Source: Dehalococcoidales bacterium (GTDB lineage: Bacteria; Chloroflexota; Dehalococcoidia; Dehalococcoidales; Fen-1064). Taken from it: a DNA stretch of 64,000 bases. The stretch covers positions 1 through 64,000 of the forward strand of contig JADHXC010000002.1 of NCBI GenBank assembly GCA_016783135.1, given 5' to 3'. Of the stretch, positions 18,983-28,405 are shown piece by piece. Position 1 is the stretch's first letter; the number at the start of each line of letters is the position of its first letter. A model generated the notes under the pieces. It saw only the letters and a program-made list of their open reading frames with translations. It searched no databases and was not told the origin of the DNA. The translations under genes were made by a program, and so were the position numbers.

Positions 18983-19882
18983 CTATCCTGGAGTCCTGCC
19001 GATCAACACAGAGCAGTCGGCATACCTGGCTACTCTTTCCGCTACACTGCCCATAATGAATGACTCGATCGTGGTAAGGCCTTTGCTCCCGAGTGCGATA
19101 ATGTCAGGATTGTGCGTCTCAGCGGCCTTCAAGATAGACTCGGCTGCTTCCCCTCGCATGACAATCGGTAGAGTGTCATGTCCATTCGCCTGGAATTCCT
19201 CTCTGCATTTGCGGACTATCTGCCAGGCCCGGCTCTCCTCGGCTTCCTGGAGTTGGGCCAGTAGCCGCTGGTTGGTCTGAAGGTCAAGCGTGGGCATCTT
19301 GATAAGCGCTTCAAGATGAGACTGAAGAGCCGTCACTACAATGACCTGAGTTCGCCTCGGTAGTGGCACGTTCAGGAGAAACCGAGCCACCATATCCGAA
19401 TGTTCAGAGCCGTCGGTAGCAAGCAATACCCGCTTTATTGCTGTAGGCTTGTTCCTGGCCAGCAGTACGCTGGCTTTTGCATATTTCATGACCTTTTGAG
19501 CAGTACTGCCTAGACGGAACCGAGGTTGGTCAGTCTGTCCCTTAGCCCCCATTGCTATTAGTGAGGCGCGTTTCTCGTCGGCTACCTTCAGGATTGTTTC
19601 AGCAGGATTGCCCCAGCGCACCAGGCTTTCGGCCTTAAGTCTGCTGGCACTCAGTGCTTGAGTTATCTCCTGAAGCAGCTCAAGGGCCTTCTGCTGTTGG
19701 GCCTCCTTCCTGACTGAGGCGTCTCTGCCAACCTTGCTGAGAGAAACTCTGCCCAGAAAGGTATACTCGGGTACAACAGTAAGGACGGTTACTTCGGTGC
19801 CGGACCTGAACCGTAGTGCCTTGAGTATGCCCGTCGCCATTTCAGAATACGATGAACCATCAACCACAAGAAGAATCCTCAT
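18983..19882 (-). CDS. Tandem universal stress protein (UspA x2)
   Basis: Two Usp domains: SLIAMGAKGQTDQPRFRLGSTAQKVMKYAKASVLLAR and DIIALGSKGLTTIESFIMGSVAERVARYADCSVLIGR. Confidence 0.93.
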   Translation of the reverse strand: MRILLVVDGSSYSEMATGILKALRFRSGTEVTVLTVVPEYTFLGRVSLSKVGRDASVRKEAQQQKALELLQEITQALSASRLKAESLVRWGNPAETILKVADEKRASLIAMGAKGQTDQPRFRLGSTAQKVMKYAKASVLLARNKPTAIKRVLLATDGSEHSDMVARFLLNVPLPRRTQVIVVTALQSHLEALIKMPTLDLQTNQRLLAQLQEAEESRAWQIVRKCREEFQANGHDTLPIVMRGEAAESILKAAETHNPDIIALGSKGLTTIESFIMGSVAERVARYADCSVLIGRTPG

Positions 19883-20489
19883 ACTTAGCCCCCTTCACAT
19901 TATTGCGGCGTTTCCTGGTTCTAGCCGGCGAGCCTGATTTCTATGCTGAGTACCGCTTGACCTCAAGCCGTTTCCGCCTTCAAAAAAGTGACCAGCGATG
20001 CGGCTACCGTTGCCGTTGTACCCCGAACTGGTGGTCGTAGCGCCACTGGGGTTCGGCATGTCACTGAAGTCCAGATTGTGTAGTGAGGAGGGAGTGTCGT
20101 TTGATCAGGATTGCGCGTCTCTAGGGTGCGCGCTCTGTTTCCAGACGTCTTCGCAGTGCTTTCCCAGCTACAAGGAGAGCAGCTCGCTAGAGGTGGAGTA
20201 GACCCTCGTGCCATGTGGGTCTCCGTACTCCCTGGCCAATCCGTCTGTAGGATAGTGCAATAGTACCTCAATGCCAAGTACCTCTTCATGTTCGAAGCAG
20301 CGTCAAACACGTAGCACATTCCCGATGGCTCCCTGGTCCGTCGACCTTCGATACACGAACGAGTTTTGCTGAGGGATCGGAACGAGTTAGTCAGAGACTC
20401 CTGGGCCTTTACAAGCAACTCAGCAATCAATCCAGTCTTCTGTGCAGTCAGTTGGCGAATCAAAGCTGAGAAAAGAGGTTTGTGCCTGC

Positions 20490-20834
20490 TCAGTCAGGCT
20501 TGGACGTCTTGGCATCGCCACTGCTACTGGCAGTCCTTGGTTGTCGCCGCCTCCTCTTCCACCCAAGAACTTCCAGGAAAGCACCAACACCAATATCCTC
20601 ATGGGCATCATTGCGCATTGACAGGTCCGGGTTTATTCTGTACCGCATTCCCCGGCCAACCTTCCTCTTTCCGATGTAGCCAGCATCATCCAGGTCAGCA
20701 ATAATCTTGCGGATTGCTCGCTCGGTGATGCCGATGTCCATAGACATCTCTCTTGCTGTGATGCTGGGATGCTTTGCGAGATAGCTGAGAACGAGGGCAT
20801 GATTCGTCAGGAAAGCCCATTCCGGCATAATCAA
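20490..20834 (-). CDS. Winged helix-turn-helix transcriptional regulator
   Basis: HALVLSYLAKHPSITAREMSMDIGITERAIRKIIADLDDAGYIGKRKVGRGMRYRINPD. Confidence 0.8.
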   Translation of the reverse strand: MIMPEWAFLTNHALVLSYLAKHPSITAREMSMDIGITERAIRKIIADLDDAGYIGKRKVGRGMRYRINPDLSMRNDAHEDIGVGAFLEVLGWKRRRRQPRTASSSGDAKTSKPD

Positions 20835-21056
20835 AAGCCTCCGTCTAAAGTACTATCAAAACACCGCCAAAGGTACTGGAAATCCTATTGACGTGAGTCA
20901 TGAAGCATGATATAGTCTTCATGAGTGGTATATCAGCACTCCATAGCCATGATACATCGTTCGGGCAACATCCCCGTGCTGTCTTATACCATATGTCGAT
21001 TAACAATTGCAAGCTGACATGCCTGTCATGCCCGGTGTCATGCATAGGAGGATGGG

Positions 21057-21437
21057 GTGACTGTATCTGATTTACAGGTAAAAGCAGGTCTACATGCATT
21101 CCTTAACCGGTATGGTAATACCCGTGCCAAGCAGGAAGTTCTCCTGTTTTGGGCATTACATCCCAACGCCCAATTCGGTAAACTTGCCCTCCTCTCCGCA
21201 ATGAAGTGTACAAGGCTGGAGGTTAAAAAAGCACTAGACGATATGGTTGAGGACAAGCTCGTCGAAATCCACTGCAATAGTGGTGTGGTCACATACTCAT
21301 TAACTTCAAATGATGAGATAAGGCAAATGGTAACTCTGCTCAGAACGTTCGATTGGAGTCAGAGGCAACTCCTTTTCCGTCATGCTCATACAGTGAATTG
21401 TCTATATGGTGCCATACCGGAGCAGGGGGTATCATGA
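21057..21437 (+). CDS. Small winged-helix-like protein (GTG start)
   Basis: LLFWALHPNAQFGKLALLSAMKCTRLEVKKALDDMVEDKLVEIHCNSGVVTYSLT; RBS taggaggat; stop overlaps the next start. Confidence 0.6.
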   Translation: MTVSDLQVKAGLHAFLNRYGNTRAKQEVLLFWALHPNAQFGKLALLSAMKCTRLEVKKALDDMVEDKLVEIHCNSGVVTYSLTSNDEIRQMVTLLRTFDWSQRQLLFRHAHTVNCLYGAIPEQGVS

Positions 21438-21799
21438 TGCACCTCCCTCTTAGACCTAATGCAAACTTCAAGAAACTGCCAAAACCGATAAGTGACGAAA
21501 TCAGGCGTAGATTTAGGATGCTGCCAGAGTATCTGGATACACTGCGTTGCTTTGAGTTTACGGGGACAGTAAATGGCAAGCAGGTAAAACGTATTCGTAT
21601 TTTCAGTCCAATCCTGGTGAAGCAACAAAATATAACAATAACTGATCTATCAGACCTGGAGAAACACCCGAACATGCTGCTCTTTGAGGGATATATTGAT
21701 AGAGAGGGCGAGACTTATGTGGCTGACCGCCGGTCACCTCCGCATATTGTTAAGAAAAATACTATAGATACCCGACTTCTGGAACAGAAAACCGAATAA
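21434..21799 (+). CDS. Conserved hypothetical protein (~120 aa), paralog of 4934..5302
   Basis: ATGATG overlap with the upstream stop; colinear similarity to 4934..5302. Confidence 0.7.
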   Translation: MMHLPLRPNANFKKLPKPISDEIRRRFRMLPEYLDTLRCFEFTGTVNGKQVKRIRIFSPILVKQQNITITDLSDLEKHPNMLLFEGYIDREGETYVADRRSPPHIVKKNTIDTRLLEQKTE

Positions 21800-21910
21800 G
21801 ACAGGACGAAATAATATTCTTGAAGTTGCCCGTGGACTTTAGAACGGGAGAGTTAGTCAGGAGCCTGGCATAACTCTTCCTTATTTATTTACTGATAAAC
21901 AGAAAGATAA

Positions 21911-23347
21911 ATGACTACTAACCTGCGTCAGAACATCCTTAATCAAACACTAAAGAACAGTATGCTGGATGGCGCTAGCCATTCAGCTATGCTCGGATTA
22001 ACCCAGAATTACGTTGTACCATTTGCCCTGGCATTCAGAGCTACTACCGCCCAAATTGGTCTGCTATCCAGCATACCCAGCCTCATTATGGCATTTTCAC
22101 AACTTACGGCCCCTTTTTTAGCCAGAAGAGCCGGTAGTCGTAAAAATTTCATCTTACCAGTGGCACTGATACATGCTCTTATTTGGTTACCCATCTTGCT
22201 TATCCCCTATATATTTCCGGGAGATAAGATGTGGTGGTTGATTGGCCTCATGTCACTCAGTGCGGTATTTAACTCACTGGCAAATCCGGCCTGGGGTAGC
22301 CTGATGGCTGACCTTGTACCGGAAAACACAAGAGGGAGATATTTCGGTCAAAGAGCCAAGATATGCGGATTTGTAACGCTCGTTTTTTCTTTTGCAGCTG
22401 GTGGCCTCCTGCAATGGACCACCGGTAACCCGTTTATCGGTTTCTCCGTAATCTTTGGTAGCGCCATGCTCTTTCGTCTGATTTCATGGTACTTCCTCTC
22501 AAAAATGCATGAACCTTTGTTGAGCAAGACGGAGAAATACCACGGTAACCTCCTGAGTGCAGTGAAGAAGATGTGGCCTTCAAACCTTGGCAGATTCATA
22601 ATTTATGTAGCACTGGTGAACTTTGCTACCTTACTGTGTGGCCCGTTCTTTGCCGTTTATATGCTCCGTGACCTGCAGTTCAACTACTTTACCTACGTCA
22701 CTATTAATGCTACTGCTTCGATTGCTACTATCGCTTTCATGACCTTCTGGGGTAAGAGAGCCGATAGGGCCGGTAACATTAAAGTAATGAGAATCACCGC
22801 ATTTCTAATCCCACTGGTACCTGTATTATGGTTGGTAAGTAAAGAGGTCTACTTCCTGATTCCTATCCAGATATTGGCAGGGTTTGCCTGGTCCGGATTT
22901 AACCTTGTTAGCAGCAACTTCCTGTATGACGTTTCTCCTCGAGAGAATAGGACGCAAAATATTGCCATATTCAATGCCATCAATGGGCTTGCCATGTGTC
23001 TGGGTGCCTTGACGGGCGGTTTCCTGGTATCACGGCTCCCACAGATTAATGGCAGCAGTCTACTTACACTTTTCTTGATATCAGGCATCCTTCGGGGACT
23101 TATCGTTCTCTCACCGCTTCGCAAAATCCATGAGGTACGTCACGTACCTAGAGTGAGTACCATTAACCTCATGTTCGGGAAACATGCCTTGCCTTGGGCC
23201 GGAATACCGAACAAACTTGAGCCAGTCCTACTTCCTATCCAATCCGTGGTGGATTATATTATACCTTCAATGGTACCGGTTCCCGTCCATAGGTCACAAC
23301 AACTCGCTGGGGCAAACCGAGGTCCTCCTTTCTTTGACGATAGTTGA
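21911..23347 (+). CDS. MFS transporter lacking the long C-terminal extension
   Basis: SHSAMLGLTQNYVVPFALAFRATTAQIGLLSSIPSLIMAFSQL, NPAWGSLMADLVPENTRGRYFGQR; related to the other two MFS genes. Confidence 0.87.
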   Translation: MTTNLRQNILNQTLKNSMLDGASHSAMLGLTQNYVVPFALAFRATTAQIGLLSSIPSLIMAFSQLTAPFLARRAGSRKNFILPVALIHALIWLPILLIPYIFPGDKMWWLIGLMSLSAVFNSLANPAWGSLMADLVPENTRGRYFGQRAKICGFVTLVFSFAAGGLLQWTTGNPFIGFSVIFGSAMLFRLISWYFLSKMHEPLLSKTEKYHGNLLSAVKKMWPSNLGRFIIYVALVNFATLLCGPFFAVYMLRDLQFNYFTYVTINATASIATIAFMTFWGKRADRAGNIKVMRITAFLIPLVPVLWLVSKEVYFLIPIQILAGFAWSGFNLVSSNFLYDVSPRENRTQNIAIFNAINGLAMCLGALTGGFLVSRLPQINGSSLLTLFLISGILRGLIVLSPLRKIHEVRHVPRVSTINLMFGKHALPWAGIPNKLEPVLLPIQSVVDYIIPSMVPVPVHRSQQLAGANRGPPFFDDS

Positions 23348-23377
23348 CACCCTTAACAAAGCACCGAGGGGGGGAAT

Positions 23378-23548
23378 GTGACTCGTAATCGCAAACACTA
23401 CAATTGTCCACGTTGTGGAGGCAACCTGTTGCTTGACCAATACGAAACTAGCCGGTATCTGTACTGTCTGCAGTGCGGCTATAATACCGAGGCGAAGGCG
23501 GGAAAAGAGGTTAACTACCAAGATACCAAGAGTAGACAGAAATTCTAA
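23378..23548 (+). CDS. Zinc-ribbon microprotein (56 aa, GTG start)
   Basis: VTRNRKHYNCPRCGGNLLLDQYETSRYLYCLQCGYNTEAKAGKEVNYQDTKSRQKF*; not in the ORF track because of its length. Confidence 0.65.
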   Translation: MTRNRKHYNCPRCGGNLLLDQYETSRYLYCLQCGYNTEAKAGKEVNYQDTKSRQKF

Positions 23549-23624
23549 TGATAGTCTTAGGGTTTTCTGTTGAAATTCCAACCATTATCCAAGGCTCTGG
23601 CCCGGATGCTTCCTGTAAACTGTA
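23541..23624 (+). repeat. Conserved non-coding element, copy 2 (begins at the zinc-ribbon stop codon)
   Basis: Ungapped similarity to 7059..7142 with identical internal spacing. Confidence 0.8.
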
Positions 23625-23743
23625 TGTCAGACAATCTAACCGGGCGGAGTCGAAGACAATGGTGAACGGGGATAGCTGCGCGAACCCTATCCTGACAGTT
23701 GTTGGCAGAGTATATCATAGAGAGAACCGAGGTGAAAGGCACA

Positions 23744-25057
23744 ATGCGAATCATTGTGAAGACAACAGGAGACCGTACACTGGAGGAGGTTGAAGAAGAA
23801 CCTCCGGGCAGAGCAGACGGTCCTGCACGTAGACTGTTTGCCGACACTCCCCAGGCAGACTGGGACAACTGGAAGTGGCATTTCCGCAACCGCATCACAA
23901 CCGTCGACGAACTGGCCAGGTACATACCTCTATCATCCCGAGAACGAACACGCCTCAAGCTCGTAGCCAGAAAGTTCCCTCTCTCAATAACACCCTACTA
24001 TCTGTCTCTCATCTGTCCGCATGACCCTGATGACCCCATCAGGAGACAGGCGGTACCCTCCATTCTGGAGGTAACCATGGGCTCGGTGGGTTCGGAAGAC
24101 CCCCTGCAGGAGAAAAGGGATTCCGCGGTACCGGGTCTGGTGCACCGCTATCCAGATAGGGTACTGATGGTGCTCACGGATATCTGCCCGATGTTGTGTC
24201 GCCACTGCACCAGGAAGAGAGAGTGGCACAAAGGCGGCTGGGTACGCACCCCGGAGGAGATAGACAACATGTTGGCCTACATACGCCGGCATGAAACGGT
24301 GAGAGACGTTATCATCTCGGGTGGGGACCCGCTGACACTCTCCACCAGTCACCTTGAGTACATCATTTCCAGGCTCAGGCTAATAGAGCATGTCGAGATT
24401 ATCCGGATAGGCACCAGGTTTCCCGTTGTCCTGCCTCAACGTATCGATGATGAGCTGTGCGCCATGCTGTCCCGTCATGGGCCCATATGGCTCAATACGC
24501 ACTTCAATCATGAGCGCGAGATAACGCCAGAGGCGGCGGCGGCCTGCGACCGGCTTCTCAGGAGCGGGGTCCCGGTCAACAATCAGTCCGTCCTGCTGAA
24601 AGGCATAAACGACACTGTCGAGGCCCAGATGAGGCTGTGTCACGGACTGCTCAGGATAAAGGTGCGCCCCTACTATCTCTTCCAGTGTGACGAGGTGCAG
24701 GGCACGGAACACCTGCGGACGCCGGTAGAGGTTGGCGTGAAGATTATAGAAGGCATGCGTGGCCACACATCAGGGCTGGCCGTACCCACCTTTGTCATAG
24801 ACCTGCCTGAGGGTGGCGGCAAGGTGCCCATGCAGCCGGACTACGTGCTGGCGCAGACAGCAAGCGAACTTACGGTGCGGAACTACGAGGGCAGGGTCAT
24901 TCGCTTTCGCAACCCTGGAGCCTCTACAGAACAGGAATACCCGGAGAGGGCGGATAGTCCAGTGGCGGTACCGGTTCCCGTCATGACCACTAAGACCCGG
25001 AGACCCACTCGGCAGGGAGGAGCACGTCATGAGGATAGGGTTAGCGTACGACCTTAA
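23744..25057 (+). CDS. kamA: KamA-family radical SAM lysine 2,3-aminomutase
   Basis: CPMLCRHCTRKR radical SAM Cys motif; IISGGDPL; PYYLFQCDEVQGTEHLRTPVEVG; GLAVPTFVIDLPEGGGKVP. Confidence 0.92.
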   Translation: MRIIVKTTGDRTLEEVEEEPPGRADGPARRLFADTPQADWDNWKWHFRNRITTVDELARYIPLSSRERTRLKLVARKFPLSITPYYLSLICPHDPDDPIRRQAVPSILEVTMGSVGSEDPLQEKRDSAVPGLVHRYPDRVLMVLTDICPMLCRHCTRKREWHKGGWVRTPEEIDNMLAYIRRHETVRDVIISGGDPLTLSTSHLEYIISRLRLIEHVEIIRIGTRFPVVLPQRIDDELCAMLSRHGPIWLNTHFNHEREITPEAAAACDRLLRSGVPVNNQSVLLKGINDTVEAQMRLCHGLLRIKVRPYYLFQCDEVQGTEHLRTPVEVGVKIIEGMRGHTSGLAVPTFVIDLPEGGGKVPMQPDYVLAQTASELTVRNYEGRVIRFRNPGASTEQEYPERADSPVAVPVPVMTTKTRRPTRQGGARHEDRVSVRP

Positions 25058-26033
25058 GGAAACCGTGGGCCAGGCACTGAGCGGCCCTGAAGACGCCCTG
25101 GAGGAATATGACTCAGCGGAGACCGTGGAGCTCATCGCCAGAAGTCTGGAAATCCAGGGACACGGTGTCGTCATGCTCGGCGGTGGCCGGGAGTTCCTCA
25201 GGAGAATCCTTGAGGAACCGGTTGATTTCGTCTTCAATATAGCCGAGGGGAGGGGCACTTACCGAAGTCGGGAAGCCCAGGTGCCTTCCATACTGGAGAT
25301 GCTTGGAGTGCCCTATTCCGGTTCCGACCCACAGTGTCTGGCCATCTGTCTGGACAAGCCACTGACCAAGACGCTGGTGGGGGCCTCCGGTGTGCGTACG
25401 CCGTGCTTCCGGGTCGTCGAGAGTGGCAGCCAACTCGGTGCAATACCCTGGAGTGAGTTCTCCTTCCCGGTCATCATCAAGCCGGCCTATGAGGGTTCCA
25501 GCAAGGGCATCCGCCTGGCTTCGCTGGCGGAGAGTCCGAAGGAGGCGGAGGGGCTGGTGCGAGAGCTCCTGGAACGATATCAGCAGCCGATGATGGTTGA
25601 AGAGTTTATCTCCGGGGAAGAGGTTACGGTGGGCGTGGTGGGCAATTCTCCTCCCGCCGTGGTCGGCGTAATGCGCGTGGTCCCCCGGCAAAAGCGCGAC
25701 CATTTCGTTTACTCACTGGAGGTCAAGCGGGACTGGAAGAACCTGGTCGACTACGAATGTCCTGCTCAGGTCGGGGAAGAGGTCATTGGGGAAATCAGCT
25801 CCCTGAGTCTGAGAGCCTTCGAGACGCTGGGGTGCCGGGATTGCGCCCGGGTGGACTTCAGGGTCAGTCCCGAGGGACTGCCCTATTTCATCGAGATAAA
25901 CCCTCTGCCAGGACTGGGGATCCACAGCGACCTGTATATCATGGCAACCGCAATGGGCTGGAGTCATTCGCAGTTGGTCGGTGGTATACTGAACGCGGCG
26001 TTGCGGAGGTACCCTCAGTGTGCCAGCGTGTAG
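25029..26033 (+). CDS. ATP-grasp ligase, D-alanine-D-alanine ligase-like (1)
   Basis: VDFVFNIAEGRGTYRSREAQVPSILEMLGVPYSGSD, FPVIIKPAYEGSSKGI, VDFRVSPEGLPYFIEINPLPGL; overlaps kamA end. Confidence 0.88.
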   Translation: MRIGLAYDLKETVGQALSGPEDALEEYDSAETVELIARSLEIQGHGVVMLGGGREFLRRILEEPVDFVFNIAEGRGTYRSREAQVPSILEMLGVPYSGSDPQCLAICLDKPLTKTLVGASGVRTPCFRVVESGSQLGAIPWSEFSFPVIIKPAYEGSSKGIRLASLAESPKEAEGLVRELLERYQQPMMVEEFISGEEVTVGVVGNSPPAVVGVMRVVPRQKRDHFVYSLEVKRDWKNLVDYECPAQVGEEVIGEISSLSLRAFETLGCRDCARVDFRVSPEGLPYFIEINPLPGLGIHSDLYIMATAMGWSHSQLVGGILNAALRRYPQCASV

Positions 26034-27016
26034 CCGTAATTCACAATGCTGCGTCCCCGTCGCGCTATGACCTGCTCGGTGAGCGGCGGGCTGTCGTCGG
26101 CGTTCTGGAAGCAGTGGAGGCAGTCTCCATCGCCCTGAGTGAACTGGACTACGAGGTCGTGCAGGTCCCGCTGACACCCCCGCTTGAGGAATCCGCAGAA
26201 AGGCTGAAGTCCCTGGGCGTGGACCTGGTGTTCAATCTCTTTGAGGGCTACTCTGGTTGCCCTGAAACCGAGGCTGAAATAGCCGATGTACTGATGGCTC
26301 TCGGCGTAGCCCACACCGGCTGTCCTGCTCCGGTGCTGAGACTAGGTCTGGACAAGGCCCGGGTCAAGGAAATCCTCCTGGACAACGGTATTGACACACC
26401 CGCTTTCCAGGTGCTCGATTCACGGACGGTCTCAACCTTCCGGCTGAGATATCCCTGCATCGTCAAGCCTTACGGAGAGGATGCCAGCCACGGCATATCC
26501 CGGGAAAGCGTGGTGGACAGTTTGTCTGCACTGAAGGAGCAGGTGGCACGAGTAACCGGTTCCTATGGCGGCCGGGCGCTGGTGGAGGAGTTTATTGACG
26601 GCCGTGAATTCAATGTCACCATCCTGGGCAATTTCAATGTGTCTGTGCTGCCTGTATCCGAGATAGACTACGACTTGCCTTCCGGGGCAGCCAGAATCCT
26701 CACCTATGCCGCCAAATGGGAACCCACCACTCCGGAATATGGAGGCACGAAGGCTGTCTGTCCGGCTCGAATCACGAACGGTGACAAGGCTCGTATCGAA
26801 GAAGTGGCGCTGCACGTATTCCTCCTGCTGGGATGCCGTGGTTATGCCAGGATAGACCTGCGAGCAGACAGAAAGGGACGCATGAATGTGCTGGAGGTAA
26901 ATCCAAACCCGGACATATCCCCAGGTTCGGGGGCGGTGCGCCAGGCAGAAGCGGCCGGAATGACATATGCCCAGTTCATTCGCAAGATTACGGAAATCGC
27001 CCTGGAGCGGAGCTGA
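26021..27016 (+). CDS. ATP-grasp ligase, D-alanine-D-alanine ligase-like (2), GTG start within the upstream gene end
   Basis: VDLVFNLFEGYSGCPETEAEIADVLMALGVAHTGCPA, YPCIVKPYGEDASHGIS, IDLRADRKGRMNVLEVNPNPDISPGSG. Confidence 0.87.
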   Translation, partial: CQRVAVIHNAASPSRYDLLGERRAVVGVLEAVEAVSIALSELDYEVVQVPLTPPLEESAERLKSLGVDLVFNLFEGYSGCPETEAEIADVLMALGVAHTGCPAPVLRLGLDKARVKEILLDNGIDTPAFQVLDSRTVSTFRLRYPCIVKPYGEDASHGISRESVVDSLSALKEQVARVTGSYGGRALVEEFIDGREFNVTILGNFNVSVLPVSEIDYDLPSGAARILTYAAKWEPTTPEYGGTKAVCPARITNGDKARIEEVALHVFLLLGCRGYARIDLRADRKGRMNVLEVNPNPDISPGSGAVRQAEAAGMTYAQFIRKITEIALERS

Positions 27017-27018
27017 CA

Positions 27019-27519
27019 ATGACATGCATCATCCGTCCGATGGGTCGTGACGACAGGGCGCCGCTCTTCGACATCCTGGATACCATCCCTGAGTTCAGTC
27101 ACGATGACGTAGCCGTTGCCAGGGAGGTTATCGATAGCTACCTGCATGACCCTTCCGGGTCCGGGTATCACGTGCTTGTGGCTGAGGTTGATGGCAGTGT
27201 CGCCGGCTACATCTGCTATGGCCCGACACCGCTTACCCAGTCGACGTGGGACCTGTACTGGATGGCAACGTCGCCGGCAAGACAGGGACAGGGTATTGGC
27301 GGTAGCCTGATGGTACAGGCGGAGAGTCGGATCGCGGAATCAGGGGGCAGGCTCGCCCTGATTGAGACATCCTCACGGTCGGAATACGAGAAGACCATGC
27401 GCTTTCATCTGTATCATGGCTACGAACTGGTTGCCCGTATACCGGACTTCTACGCACCCGGAGACGATAAGATAATTCTGCAGAAGAGGCTGAGTAGTAA
27501 CCACCAGGAGCGTTCATAA
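27019..27519 (+). CDS. GNAT-family N-acetyltransferase
   Basis: YWMATSPARQGQGIGGSLMVQAESRIAESGG acetyl-CoA binding motif. Confidence 0.88.
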   Translation: MTCIIRPMGRDDRAPLFDILDTIPEFSHDDVAVAREVIDSYLHDPSGSGYHVLVAEVDGSVAGYICYGPTPLTQSTWDLYWMATSPARQGQGIGGSLMVQAESRIAESGGRLALIETSSRSEYEKTMRFHLYHGYELVARIPDFYAPGDDKIILQKRLSSNHQERS

Positions 27520-27536
27520 GGACACGAGTAAGAGAA

Positions 27537-28139
27537 ATGGATAACTGGTGGGAATCTTTCGTACTTACCTTCATACCTTTGTTTATCGTTATCGATGCAA
27601 TCGGTAATCTACCCTTCGTTATCTCTCTTACCTATGGTATGTCTCATCATGAACGGCACAGGGTGATTCATATCGCTTCTGTAACCGCGGCGCTAATCGG
27701 CCTTGCCTTTCTCTTTTTCGGCCAGTTCGTCCTCAATGTAATGGGGATTTCGGTTGGCGCCTTCGCTATCGCTGGCGGTCTCATTCTGCTGGTGTTATCA
27801 GTCAGGTATATGACTAGCGGTCGAATGGTGGAGACTGTCAAAGAGGAAATGGTGGCAGTTGTCCCGATAGGTACGCCGCTTACGGTAGGTCCGGCAACGA
27901 TAACAACCCTACTGCTTCTGGTCAATCAATTCCCGCCGTATATCGTTCTAGTGTCCTTTATGGTGAATGTCTTTCTCACCTGGATTATCTTTTTGCTGAG
28001 CAATCATATTGCCAGATTCATGGGACAGGGCGGGCTCAAGGCTATTTCCAGGGTATTCAGCCTCTTGTTGACGGCTATAGCCGTCAACATGGTTATTCAC
28101 GGCCTGGACTTGCTTGGTATAATAAATATAGCCGACTGA
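27537..28139 (+). CDS. MarC-family (UPF0056) membrane protein
   Basis: FIPLFIVIDAIGNLPFVISLT, GISVGAFAIAGGLILLVLSVRYM, PIGTPLTVGPATITTLLLL. Confidence 0.9.
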   Translation: MDNWWESFVLTFIPLFIVIDAIGNLPFVISLTYGMSHHERHRVIHIASVTAALIGLAFLFFGQFVLNVMGISVGAFAIAGGLILLVLSVRYMTSGRMVETVKEEMVAVVPIGTPLTVGPATITTLLLLVNQFPPYIVLVSFMVNVFLTWIIFLLSNHIARFMGQGGLKAISRVFSLLLTAIAVNMVIHGLDLLGIINIAD

Positions 28140-28194
28140 AATACCACCGGGAATAGTGTATACTAATCGCCACTATCGGCAGGAAGCGATATTC

Positions 28195-28365
28195 ATGGAA
28201 GCTACCAATAGGAAGAGAGATAAGGCCACAATAACCATCAGGGAGATGGAGGTCGATGGCATCAGCGACGTCTATCATCCGGGTGAAGAGCTCTTCACCG
28301 GTGACGAGCTTCCTTTCCTGTACCGCATCTGGGACCCGTATAGGTTGACGAACTGTCCCAGTTAA
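28195..28365 (+). pseudogene. Truncated GNAT N-terminus
   Basis: ATITIREMEVDGISDVYHPGEELFTGDELPFLYRIWDPYRLTNCPS*: GNAT-like start ending before any acetyl-CoA motif. Confidence 0.5.
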
Positions 28366-28405
28366 TCACGCTGTCACAGCTTGAAGCCATAAGCGAGAGG
28401 CAATT

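Noticed and set aside
19963-20463. 166-aa minus-strand ORF downstream of the wHTH gene
   Set aside because: Only the first ~40 aa look protein-like; the remainder has unnatural composition, so not called as a gene
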